Source: Paracamarosporium sp. OC-R06-R3 (taxonomy: Eukaryota; Ascomycota; Dothideomycetes; Pleosporales; Didymosphaeriaceae). From it: a stretch of DNA of 17,806 nucleotides. Both the position numbers and the translations under genes were made by a program. Of this stretch, positions 1 through 9,839 are shown in pieces. The stretch covers positions 1 through 17,806 of the forward strand of contig JACVRA010000419.1 in assembly GCA_019828545.1 (NCBI GenBank), in the 5' to 3' direction. The notes beneath the pieces are model-generated. The model was not told the origin of the DNA, did no database searches, and was given only the letters and a program-made list of their open reading frames with translations. Each line of letters opens with the position of its first letter. Position 1 is the stretch's first letter.

Positions 1-770
1 TTTTTTTTTTCTTTTACTTACTATTAATTATTTTTCTTTTTTTTTATTTATTATTAATTTTTTTTTTTTTTTTTCTACTTATTATTCTTATTCTTTACTA
101 GTTTTTTATACTTTTTTTTATTATATTTTTAACTACTATTTTATTCTTATATTATAATACTTTATATAGAATTTATTTTTATAATTTTTAAATAAATACT
201 ATTTACTTATTTAAAAATTAATATTTTTATATATTTTATTACTATAATTTATTATATACTAGACTATTTATACTTTTTTTTTAATTATTAATTTTTTAGT
301 ATTACTTTTTTATTTTAATTCTTTTTTTTTTTTTTATTTTATAAATTTATTTTATATAATCTTATTAATCTTTTTATTATTATAAAATATATATTTTAAA
401 TAATTCTTAATTTATATTAATATTATATTATTTATATTAAATTTTTTAGTTTTATTTTTAATATCTTTTTAATTAAGCTTTTTTTATTTCTTTTTTTTTT
501 TTATATTATTTCTTAGTTTATTATTCTTTTTTTATTATAAATAAGTTTACCTTTTACTTTTTTTTTTTTTTCTTTTTTTATTTTAATTATATTTATTTTA
601 TTATCTTCTAATTAAAATCTTTTATTCTTTTTTATTTTTTTTAAGTAATACTTAAAGGGTCTATTACTTACTCTCTCTTTTCTTCTCTTTTATTTTTCTC
701 TTTTTTTTTTTTTTTTTTTTATTTTTTTATAATATATAAAAGGTCTACCTTTTATCTCTATTAATTACCC
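1..770. repeat. T-rich, nearly G-free low-complexity tract
   Basis: The + strand is mostly T with some A, a little C and almost no G; I count about a dozen G in the first 660 bases. Long T runs recur, and a C/T-rich stretch lies at about 671-745. No CpA or TpG is present. No gene or protein-like frame can be read on either strand. RIP alone acts on both strands and should not favour T over A or C over G this strongly, so an older polypyrimidine or microsatellite-like sequence is a likely source. Confidence 0.8.
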
Positions 771-905
771 TCTTTATATAATAATTATATAATAATAAAA
801 AAATAAAAAAATAAATATAAAGGAAAAATAACTTATTTTATTAATAATTAAAAATAATACCTATTCTACTAGTATATATAGCTTAAAAAATAAATAATAT
901 TTAAT
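771..905. other. AT-rich spacer, nothing recognised
   Basis: An A- and T-rich spacer between the T-rich tract and the copia insertion site. It switches from T-rich to A-rich near 780-830. No frame, repeat or motif stands out. Confidence 0.6.
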
Positions 906-910
906 TAAGT
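906..910. repeat. 5-bp target-site duplication, left copy (TAAGT)
   Basis: The five bases directly before the 5' LTR read TAAGT; the five directly after the 3' LTR (6332-6336) read TAGGT. They differ by one G/A transition, as expected for a 5-bp LTR-retrotransposon duplication later hit by RIP. Confidence 0.85.
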
Positions 911-1154
911 TATTAAATATAAAGGCTTTTATTAAATATTATAATATTTTATACTATTAATAATAGTTATTAAATATAAGGGTATTAGGCTAGTAGTTAG
1001 TATAGTACTAGTCTCTTTTACTTAATACCTAACCCTTAAGTAAAGAATAGTTAATAAAAACTAAATAATAATTAATAGAGTATTAATATATAATTAATAA
1101 TTTATTTTTTATTAGTTTACTAAGATCTATTAATTTTATTATATAAATCTAATA
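911..1154 (+). repeat. 5' LTR of the copia element (244 bp)
   Basis: Aligned by eye with 6088-6331, it has the same length, no gaps and about 22 differences, all of them transitions. The ends read TA...TA, as expected if the canonical TG...CA termini were converted by RIP. A LTR would carry the promoter and polyadenylation signals; none can be read with confidence here. Confidence 0.95.
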
Positions 1155-1199
1155 ATTAAGAGTCTTAGTACTTTAACTAATATACTAAGTAATTATAAT

Positions 1200-4100
1200 A
1201 GCCTAAATAATTATTTAATATAAAGAGATAATATTTTATAATTATAGTAACTTTATAATATAGTTTAAGTAACTATAAAACTACTATATTACTTATAATA
1301 TATAAAATAAGGTTAACTTTAAGTTAATTACTCTATTAATAATAAAGCTAGTAGTTTATAGGATACTTATTATTATTAAATATATATTAATAATTAATAT
1401 AACTATACTAATATAATAGTCTAAGCTATTAATAGTTAAATAGAAGGCCTTTAAGGAGGATCTAAAGTACTATAAGCTATTTTAAAAATAGTATAAGAAT
1501 AATTAATATAAATATAAAAGAAAGTAAATAAGTCTTTAATATATTATTATATTTATTTAATAAATAGTAGTAAGCTATCTATAAAATATCTACTACCTAT
1601 TAAATAAAATACCTTATAAATAGATTATAAGCCTTAAGCTTACTATTAATATTAATAATTAATATAAGAAGGAGTGTATAAGAGATAAATACCTTATAGC
1701 TTTTAAATAAATAAAAAGTATTATCTTATAGAAATCCTAACTAGCTAAATATAATTAGATAGCTATAGAAGTAAAGACCTATATAGTTACTAAAGTAACT
1801 TAATTAAATATAGTTATAAAAAACTTTTTAGTAGCTATTAATAAAATAGTATCTATATAGACTACTAATTTTTAAAATAGTAGAAGATATACTACTAATA
1901 TAACTAAAAAGAAAATAATAAAATAATTTTAAGAATATATAATAACTAATTATTTTAATATAAAAGAAAAATACTAAGTAGTTTTTATAATTATAAATAT
2001 ACTTAATAGTAATTTATATAAAAGCTTTCTTACTAATAGTAGTAAATCTACTTAAGATAATAATAAAAATACCTCTTATACTAAATATATACTATTTAAG
2101 AAATAATTTAACCTAAAATAAAAAAGAGTAATTATATAAGAGACCTCTTAACTATTAACTAATAAGTTAAATATAATATACTTAATATATATTTAAGGTT
2201 ATACCCTTAAAGACTACTACTACGTTTATTTAAAACTAATATTTAAGTAGTAAAAACTAAGGCTAGCTATTAATTAATTAATAGAGCTTAAATATAAATA
2301 TAATAGTATATTTTAAGTACTAATATATAGTTAAAGTAGACTATAAATATAAATACCTTATATTAAATAATTTTATATACCTATACTAACTCTATCTACT
2401 AAGGTAGGTAGTAAGTAATTAAATAGTTACTAAATTAATACTATTAATAATAGTATAAGTCTAATAATAATTAGTATAAGTTTTAATACTATTAAGTAAT
2501 TTAATTTAAATATATATCTACTCTACTACTTAGTAATTCTTAACTTAGGTATAATTTATTATATCTTTAATAACATTAACTAATTTATTATACTATAGCT
2601 ACCTAGGCTAGGTAATTTTATATAGGCCAGAAATATATAAGTATAGATATAAGGATATAGTAGCATCTATATACGCCTAAGAAACTTATATAGTAATAAT
2701 ATAATTAAATTAAATAATATAGTATTTTATCTTAATCTATTTTATAACCTAGTGTTATTCTATCTACTTAAACGTTAAGGACTATAGTAGAATACTAAAG
2801 TTAAGCCTATAATAATTAAATATATAGATAATATAGTAATTATAAAGCTTTAAAAACTATATAGTTAATAAGTAATTAAATATAAACCTATAAGTTAATT
2901 ATATACTATAGACAATAGTACTAGTTTTATCGTCTATAAAGTTAACTTATATATAAAATAAAGGCCAGCTATTACTAATATAGAAATATAGTATAAGCGT
3001 TTAGGTTATTTAAAACCTAACGTACTTAAATACCTTATATAGTAAACTAAGGAGGTATATATTAAAGGTATACCTATAGTTAAATACAACGCCTATAGTA
3101 GAGTAAAGTTAAAATAGTAGATTTAATAAAAAGCTAAACTAAATAATAAGAAACCTAATAAGTATATTATAATTAACTTTTATAACTATAAAATATATAG
3201 CTTTAATAAGAAGTATAGTTAAATACTTATTACTAATTAATATTTAAGCTATATATAGGACTTCTACTTTAAGGATAATTACCTTATTAAATTAATTATT
3301 AAAGTATTAAATGAATTTATACTATTTGCTAAAGTATAATTTAATATAACTATTAAAGTAATTAAGTTAAATAATAAAATCTTTACTATTAAGGTAGACG
3401 TTAAATACTAGTGTATAAATAAAGGTATTAAAATTAAGCCCTTAGTACTTAATATATAGGCATAAAATAGAAGAGCTAAGTACTTAAGAGGTTTAATTAA
3501 AAAGAAGACTTATATTATATACCTTAATATTAATCTCCTATAGGACCTTTGGCTAGAGATTACCTATACTATAGTATATCTCTATAATTATACTTTAAAC
3601 TATAAAAACTAATAGTAAATACTATATAAAATATTCTTTACTATAGTCTTCCTTATTAATAGAATAATAACTTAACTAAAGAAACTAGCCTTAAGGTATT
3701 TTAAAGCCTATAAAAGTAAAGCTTTTACTATAACTAATAATACTTAATATAATAAAAGTAGACTCTAGTAGCTAGATTTAAAGGCATAAATTAAATACCT
3801 AGTTAGCTATTAATTTATAAATATATAGTATATATAAATTCTATTACTATTAAAGGTAATTAGTATCTATGACGTTGTCTTTAATAAAGAAATAGTATTT
3901 AATAGTACTTAAAAAGAGATTATAGACAACCTTATATATAGTATACTTAATAAAATAGCTATATAAATTTATATAGTAAAACTCCTACCTACTATAGATC
4001 TTAAAGATATAACGCCCTTTTATAAAAATAAGACAATTAATAACTCTATATAAGATAAAGATAAGGAGCCTTTAGGCTATTACTAAGAAAAAAAGATTAA

Positions 4101-6033
4101 CTATATCTATTTATTACTACTATTAACTCCTCTACTAGTAGTACTACTTATCTATAGGGGTTTTTTATAAAACTTTTTTAAAGAACTTTATTAATTAATT
4201 AGATAGTATATAGGTAACCTATTTACTATTTAATTAGTCTACTCTTTATTAATTAAGAATCTATTAGTAAACTTAGCTACTATAAAGACTACTCTATAGA
4301 CAGCCGCCTTTATAGTAGATACTTAAGTAGATTATATAAATAAATATTAAGGCAATAACTTTAATAAGGTATAAATTAAATAATTACTAATTAAAGGTAT
4401 TAAATTTTATAGAAGTAAGCTACCTCTACTACCTATAGTAGACATATAACTTAATGTCTATCCTATATATAATTAGTTTAAAGAAGCTGAGTAGGTATAC
4501 CTTACTAATTATTATTAAATAAAATTATAGATTAAAACCCTATAGAGGCCAATTAAATAAGTAGGCCATTAAATACTTAATTATATATAGGTATATACCT
4601 ATAAGCTAAATAAATATAATTAATTCTTTAAGTATAAGGCGTAACTTATTATCTATAGTAATTAATAATAGAATATTACTATATAAGACATTTATATTAT
4701 AACTTTAGTTAGCCACTTATTTCGTATACTTATGGCTATTACTATTAAGTATAATCTTAAGCTTAAATAGTATAACGTAACTAATGCCTTTGTATATACC
4801 CCACTTAATTAAGAAGTCTATATAAAGATATTAGTTAGTTATTAACGTAAAGGTATAATCCTTAGGCTATAAAAAGTACTATATAAACTTTATATTATAC
4901 TAAAGCTCTAGTAAAAAGAGTTTATTATAATGCTAAAAAGCCTTGGCTTTACTATAGTACTATATAAGCTATACTACGTTATTAAGAACAGCGTTATAAT
5001 ATTCTTCTACATTAATAATATTATTATTACCTATTATAAAGATAAGGAGGTAATGGCAACTAAGATAGTTAATCTACTCTAAGATAAATATACTATAATT
5101 AGAGGCAATAACCTATAGTAGTTTCTTAGTATAAAGATTATCTAATAAAGAAACTAGTACCTTATATAGCTATTATAGGCTATATATATTAAAAAGATTT
5201 AATAATTAATTAATAAATTAGACTATTAATATAATATACCTATAGCTAGAGTAAAATTAAAGCCTTATATAAAGTTAACCTTACTATTAGAAACTAATAA
5301 GTATTAATAGAAAATTAAATCCCTACTATTTACTACTATAATAATACGCCTAGATATTGCTTTTATTATATTATAATTAGCCTAATTCCTTATAAATCTA
5401 GGCTAATAGTATTATAATATAGCTAATTAAGTACTTCTCTACCTAGGCTTAATAAGGTATAAGGCCTTATAGTTAAGGGGTAGAGACTTACTTTAAATAA
5501 CTAGTAATACCTTATTTACTAATAATACTCTAGATTAGAAAAGCTCTTAAGGATATATAATTAAGCTTTTTAATAAATTAATTATATAATATATAAATAA
5601 ATAGGATACTATTATAATATTAACTACTAAGGTAAAGCTCTTAGCCCTTACGTAAGTAGCTAAGGAAGTAATATATCTCTTTTAACTATTAAAAAAGCTA
5701 AGGATTAAATTACCTAGTATAATAATTATAATTTAATATAATAATAAATAAATAATTTAATTAGTAATTTAAGAAGTTTTAAAGCTCTAGACTAAGTTTT
5801 AATATATAAATATTTATACTTACTAACTCTAATAAAAAGTTACTACTAAAATAATTACTATTAAGTATATTTAATTAAGTTATATAATTACTAATAGACT
5901 TATAAAGGTATTACTAGCCAATAAATAACTAGGCCTACTTACTTAACTAAGACTTATTAATATAATAAGTATAGAGGTAATAAAGATTATATTATTAAAT
6001 AAAATATAAAACTACCTTTACTATATACTTTAA
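1200..6033 (+). pseudogene. Decayed copia gag-pol polyprotein
   Basis: A single frame (codon starts at coordinates equal to 1 modulo 3) runs through all landmarks without a net frameshift. Gag-like sequence begins near 1200 (KAFKEDLKYYK at 1444), with a zinc-knuckle remnant near 2180-2225 (KDCYYV-like). The protease site, once DSGAT, is at 2542. Integrase has the WH...H zinc finger at 2989-3005 and a DD35E triad at 3175, 3370 and 3478, with exactly 35 codons between the last two. Its AQNG.AER signature is at 3460-3483. Reverse transcriptase shows YDVTNAF at 4771 and the YVDD box at 5008-5019, now Y-I-N-N. RNase H shows DRKSSQGY-like sequence at about 5533 and a STEAELLAL-like stretch near 5620-5650. 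Active-site Asp codons read AAC/AAT and the integrase Glu reads AAG. The exact start is lost because ATG became ATA; the end is one of the TAA codons at 6007 or 6031. Confidence 0.95.
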
Positions 6034-6078
6034 ACAATTACTTAATTACTAGTCTAGGTAGTAATAATATACTAAGCT

Positions 6079-6085
6079 AAGGAGG
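6079..6085 (+). other. Polypurine tract of the copia element
   Basis: AAGGAGG ends two bases before the 3' LTR. This is the position and composition of the primer for plus-strand DNA synthesis in LTR retrotransposons. Confidence 0.7.
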
Positions 6086-6087
6086 TA

Positions 6088-6331
6088 TATTAAATATAAG
6101 GGCTCCTATTAAATATTACAATATTTTATACTATTAATAATAGTTATTAGATATAAGAGTGTTAGACTAGTAGTTGGTATAGTACTAGCCTTCCTTACTT
6201 AATACCTAGCCCTTAAGTAAGGAATAGTTAATAAAAATTAAATAATAGCTAATAGAGTATTAATATATAATTAATAATCTATTTTTTATTAGTTTACTAA
6301 GATTTATTAATTTTACTATATAAATTTAATA
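6088..6331 (+). repeat. 3' LTR of the copia element (244 bp)
   Basis: Same length as the 5' LTR and gap-free in alignment. It is slightly less AT-rich in places (for example around 6101-6105 and 6189-6195), so neither LTR alone preserves the original sequence. It ends in AATA at 6331, probably from ...AACA. Confidence 0.95.
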
Positions 6332-6336
6332 TAGGT
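6332..6336. repeat. 5-bp target-site duplication, right copy (TAGGT)
   Basis: Pairs with TAAGT at 906-910; one transition separates them. The right copy is probably the better record of the insertion-site sequence. Confidence 0.85.
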
Positions 6337-6975
6337 AGAGAATTCTTTTTACTTTTAAATAACTTATTTTATTATTATAAATATAAAGATTTCTACTTAA
6401 GTAGTATTTTTAAAAGGTTATTCTTTATTTTATCTTCTTTATTTTATAAACTAAGCTAATAGTTTATGCCTTATTAAGAAGTAAATAAGTAGCTAAGTAA
6501 TTCTATTTTATTTATATTACTAAATTTAATAGTTCGTCCTCTTATACCCCCCTATATAATTATTAAGACTAGATAGATTTTTAATAGACTACTATATTAC
6601 TTTAGTTTTTATACTATACGTTTACTAAAGTCTATACAACCCTTAAAAAGGTAGATTACTAATATAGTAAGAAACGAAATGTCTTATAAAGAATATAAAA
6701 AAATTTTAGAGATTTTAAGTTTAAATCTTAAGTTTATCTTAGTTCTATACCTTAATTAGGTTATTTAGTTATAGTATAGGGCCTATTTAGTAAAAGTAGT
6801 CTATCTTATACTAGATTTAATTCTTTTTTTTCTATACTTTTAGTTTACTTATAGGCTATTAAGATGCTACTATCCCTTAAAAAGTAGACGTCTCTTAGCT
6901 ATAAGCACCCTATAATAGGTTATATATTAAGAAGGCTAGGCTAAATTAAGTAGAAGTATTAAAGGTTAGAGGGAA
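6337..6975 (+). other. Decayed sequence; possible coding remnant at about 6520-6850
   Basis: No open gene. If TAA/TAG are read as former Gln or Trp codons, the + frame through about 6520-6850 gives a protein-like stretch (for example YTTLKKVDY followed by basic residues). It is short, has no family motif I recognise and may be chance. The rest is featureless AT-rich sequence. Confidence 0.25.
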
Positions 6976-7193
6976 TCTAGTATTAAGTTAATTAGCACCT
7001 TAAGCCTATTATTAAAATCTAGTATTAAGTTAATTGGCGCTTTAGGCCTATTGCTAGAATCTAACGTTAAGTTAATTAGCACCTTAAACCTATTATTAGA
7101 ATTTAGCATTAGGTTAATTAGCACCTTAGACCTATTATTAAAATCTAGTATTAGGTTAATTGGCGCCTTAACAAAGCTCCCTATTGTATACAA
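6966..7193 (-). other. Open stretch across the 42-bp minisatellite (75 codons), doubtful gene
   Basis: Opening at a TTG (7191-7193), the - strand stays open for 75 codons and encodes about five copies of a 14-residue unit of the type KVLINLILDFNNR. The period of 42 bp is a multiple of three and the unit happens to lack stops in this frame, so openness follows automatically from the repeat. There is no ATG, no visible ribosome context and no recognised family. It is the only sizeable open stretch in the window, which says more about decay elsewhere than about function here. I consider it probably non-coding. Confidence 0.15.
6976..7170. repeat. 42-bp minisatellite, about 4.6 copies
   Basis: Units begin at 6976, 7018, 7060, 7102 and 7144, exactly 42 bp apart; the last is partial. 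Each starts TCTAGTATTAAGTTAATT-like and ends CTATTATTAAAA-like. Units differ mainly by transitions, notably AGCACC (units 1, 3, 4) against GGCGCT/GGCGCC (units 2, 5). Unlike the copia element, CpA survives in GCACC. Confidence 0.95.
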
Positions 7194-7270
7194 TTAAATA
7201 AATTATTTATGCCAATTATAAGTAATAGAGATAGAAGAGGGTCTAGAAATTAAAGGAAAAGGATTAATTA

Positions 7271-7318
7271 ACTTAGGCCTATTATTAAAATCTAGTATTA
7301 GGTTAATTAATACTTTAG
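7271..7318. repeat. Detached copy of the 42-bp unit
   Basis: About 100 bp beyond the array, the sequence from ACTTAGGCCTATTATTAAAA through TCTAGTATTAGGTTAATT repeats the unit junction in the same orientation. It indicates that the array was once longer or was interrupted. Confidence 0.85.
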
Positions 7319-7429
7319 TCTAGCTAGGCTTTATACTACGTTAACAATTAGGCTTTATACTGGCTAGAAAATATAGCTAGATTACGTTTTAAAATTATAG
7401 CTACTATATATTTAAGAATTAAAAGAGAA

Positions 7430-7495
7430 TTTTATACCTTTACCCTTACTAAGACCTATCCTTATTATCTATAATAGTATTAGTATAGTAGATTT
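7430..7495. repeat. Dispersed direct repeat, copy 1 (about 65 bp)
   Basis: Matches 7767-7833 in the same orientation, about 337 bp away. Shared landmarks are CCTATCCTTAT and AGTAGTATTAGT-like sequence. Differences are mostly transitions. Confidence 0.8.
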
Positions 7496-7575
7496 AAAGG
7501 CCTTAAGTTTCTTATAAGGGCTTATTTAAGTTTAAAGGTAGCGTTGTACTTATTTATACTACTTTTATAATTAGA

Positions 7576-7745
7576 CTTTAAGCTAACTAGAAGAGCATTT
7601 AGCTACGTTCTATACTACCTTAATAATATAGCTTTAAACTAACTAGAAAGAGCATTTGGCTGCGTTTTATACTACCTTAATAATGTAGCTTTAAGCTGGC
7701 TAGGAAGAGCATTACGTTGTATTTATTTATACTACTTTAGCTATC
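7576..7745. repeat. 56-57-bp tandem repeat, three copies
   Basis: Units start at 7576, 7632 and 7689 with CTTTAAGCTAACTAGAA-like sequence and continue with AGAGCATT, ACGTT and ACTACCTTAATAAT. The third copy is diverged at its right end. A similar fragment (CTTTATACTGGCTAGAAA) appears near 7352-7369. The array lies between the two copies of the 65-bp repeat. Confidence 0.85.
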
Positions 7746-7766
7746 TATTTACTTCTAGATTAGTTA

Positions 7767-7833
7767 ATTTTATATCCTTGCCCTTATTAAGGCCTATCCT
7801 TATAATCTATAGTAGTATTAGTGTTGTAGAGGG
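7767..7833. repeat. Dispersed direct repeat, copy 2 (about 65 bp)
   Basis: Second copy of 7430-7495. It is less RIP-affected than copy 1: it reads TTGCCC and GTGTTG where copy 1 reads TTACCC and GTATAG. Confidence 0.8.
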
Positions 7834-7859
7834 AGTAAGACTAAAGTATAAAGCCCTAC

Positions 7860-9480
7860 TTATAGGTAATAGTATTTATTAATTAAGGTACTATTAATAT
7901 CTTAAAGTAACTAGCTCCTTACTATTTTATTAAAAAATTTATTTTTATTATAAACAATCTCCTACTACTACTATAAATAAGTATAGATAAAAAGAAGCTA
8001 TAGAGAAGAAGATAAAGATTAATTAAGTTATCTTTACTACTTTATAATAATAAAAGTATAGCATTTAAACTAGATTTTATTATAGCTATAAAATATAAAG
8101 CTAATAAATCCTTTTATATTAGACTATAATAATATTAACTCCCTCCTTTACATTAGTAGTACTCTTTAATCCTAAAGTATAACCTTACTATTATATAGAC
8201 TATCTTAGTTACCTTAAATAACCTTAATTTAGCCCAGCTCCTTAAGTAGGTAATTACTAATGCCCTTGTATTCTATTGTATTAACTATTAGCTATGCTCG
8301 TCTTTCTTTAAGATAACGTACTGATTTTCTTAGTTATATCTAGTACGTAGAGTATAATATCGTCGTTTATATCCTAAGAAAAGGTATAGATATTTATACT
8401 ACAATAGATTCTATATACTTATTTAGTAGTCTATAAGATAAAGCTTACGTACGTTAAAATTAATTAAGAGTATAACTATAAAACTAGAGTTCTTCTATAG
8501 AGTAGTTAATACGCCATAGCTATTTAGCCTTTAACTTATAGAATATATATAGTGTTTATTTTAAAAAGAGTTTATATTTTCTTAATTACATCTACTGCCT
8601 CTACCTTATTTAGCTTAAGAGGAGTACCTTAGGGGAGTCTAATAATAACTAAGTTTAAAAGCGTCTTACTTTATTTAACTTTATATTGGCCTCTTAACCA
8701 ACTACTTATCCCCTATACTAAAGCATTTACCTTTTTATTTAAAATAGCCTTAATAGTATAATTCTCTCGTGTAGGCTACTTAAACCCTAGTCTAGAAAAT
8801 AGAATAGTATAGTTTAATTATAGGCTTACTATATAGACTACTATATAAAGGGATGTTAAAAATAGTCTACTTATTTAAACTATATTACTAAAATATATAG
8901 TAACTACGTTAAAGTAAACCTTAGTATAGTATAGGGGTATAAGAGGATTATAAACCTACGTAAACGTAGAGTAGTAGATTACTTTATAGTAAAAGTAAAA
9001 TAAAGGCTTTTTAAATTACTAATATATTAAATATTACTACTTTATATTAAAGTATAAAGTAGTTTATAATTATATAGTATAATATAAGTATAGAAATAAG
9101 GTTTAAATTAGGATAAGAAATAGTATAAAAAAGTAATAATTAGGTTTAGTACTTTAGCTATTATTCTACTTACCTTATTCCCCTACCTTTATTTATTCTT
9201 TAATGGTATAGTAATGTCCTATATTATATAGTACTCTATAATATTTTTTATACACCTTATACTATACCTTATTATAAGTAATATATTTAGCTATACTTTG
9301 TTAAATTACTACTACTATTAGTCTATATAGTAGTCCGCTTTTATAATAATATAAAAAAAGATTTTATTATTATTAGTTAATAAGAGTAGTAATCTATAAT
9401 AACTATAGTAAAGGTAAAACTTATTATAATAATATACTTAAAACTATATAGTATTTATACCTATAGTAAGTTACCCTACC
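7860..9480 (+). pseudogene. RIP-decayed coding region of unknown family
   Basis: In the frame with codon starts at multiples of 3, the sequence reads as a continuous protein-like stretch of about 540 codons once TAA/TAG are taken as former Gln or Trp. Clear stretches include SFYIRL near 8110, ITNALVFYCINYQL near 8250-8292 and RRLYPKKRYRYLYYNRFYIL near 8361-8420. Nearly all interruptions are TAA or TAG, with a single TGA near 8322. I see no transposase, helicase, reverse transcriptase or other motif I can name. The start is not determinable; the T-run at 9494 follows the end. The strand and frame are judged by eye, so the existence of one gene here is an inference. Confidence 0.35.
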
Positions 9481-9493
9481 CTTAATTCTACTA

Positions 9494-9530
9494 TTTTTTT
9501 TTTATTTTTTTATTTTTTTTTATATATAAG
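9494..9530. repeat. T-rich run
   Basis: Thirty-seven bases of almost pure T interrupted by A, just after the decayed coding region. It could be simple low-complexity sequence or part of an old 3' flank. Confidence 0.8.
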
Positions 9531-9547
9531 ATTTTTATACTGCCGTT

Positions 9548-9676
9548 TAATATATAGGCTTTTATGCTATTATCTAATATATAGGCTTCTATACTATTAT
9601 CTATCTAATATATAGGCTACTATATTATTATTTATTTAATAAGTAGGTTCCTGTGCTACCGTAATCTAATATATAG
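9548..9676. repeat. 27-31-bp tandem array, about 4.3 copies
   Basis: TAATATATAGGCT-like starts occur at 9548, 9575, 9606, 9637 and 9667. Spacing is 27, 31, 31 and 30 bp. The copy at 9637 (TAATAAGTAGGTTCCTGTGC) has lost the least CpA/TpG and probably shows best what the unit looked like. No coding role is evident. Confidence 0.85.
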
Positions 9677-9802
9677 TAGACTCTTAGCATTAGGTATATT
9701 ATATATATTAAGTAATTACCTATCCCTCTTTTTTAAATAATAATATTTAAACCCCGTACCTCATCCGTCCATCTAAGCCTCTATAGTATAGTACAACGAC
9801 GC

Positions 9803-9832
9803 TTATAATATAATATAAATATTATATTATAA
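9803..9832. repeat. Perfect AT-only inverted repeat (14-bp arms)
   Basis: TTATAATATAATAT, then AA, then the exact reverse complement of the first arm. It could form a hairpin or cruciform. In RIP-altered DNA such AT palindromes can arise from unrelated sequence, so no function is claimed. Confidence 0.85.
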
Positions 9833-9839
9833 AGACTTT

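Larger units (their letters stand above)
911..6331 (+). mobile_element. Complete, RIP-inactivated Ty1/copia LTR retrotransposon
   Basis: A 5,421-bp element bounded by two 244-bp direct LTRs and a 5-bp target-site duplication. Its single internal frame keeps the copia order: gag, protease, integrase, reverse transcriptase, RNase H. A purine tract (AAGGAGG) lies just before the 3' LTR. Such elements copy themselves through an RNA intermediate in virus-like particles in the cytoplasm, and their integrase inserts the cDNA. This copy cannot do so: the frame holds dozens of in-frame TAA/TAG codons and the catalytic residues I could locate are replaced. No recognisable primer-binding site could be assigned after 1154, because RIP has altered the bases there. 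The element appears to be full length and un-nested: the spacing between motifs is normal for the family. Confidence 0.96.

Noticed and set aside
1..770. Mitochondrial DNA or telomere-associated sequence
   Set aside because: No mitochondrial gene, TTAGGG repeat or other diagnostic sequence occurs; adjacent retroelements with RIP signatures indicate nuclear DNA.
1155..1180. Primer-binding site after the copia 5' LTR
   Set aside because: The sequence does not match a tRNA 3' end that I can name, and RIP conversions make any match too loose to trust.
6976..7170. CRISPR array
   Set aside because: Units are contiguous 42-bp repeats with no unique spacers of constant length, no cas genes are near, and the setting is fungal.
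6966..7193. A genuine small protein gene on the - strand
   Set aside because: It opens only at TTG, consists almost wholly of a tandem DNA repeat whose period is a multiple of three, and has no flanking gene signals.
9803..9832. Rho-independent terminator
   Set aside because: The stem is entirely A/T, the organism is evidently eukaryotic, and no transcribed gene ends here.
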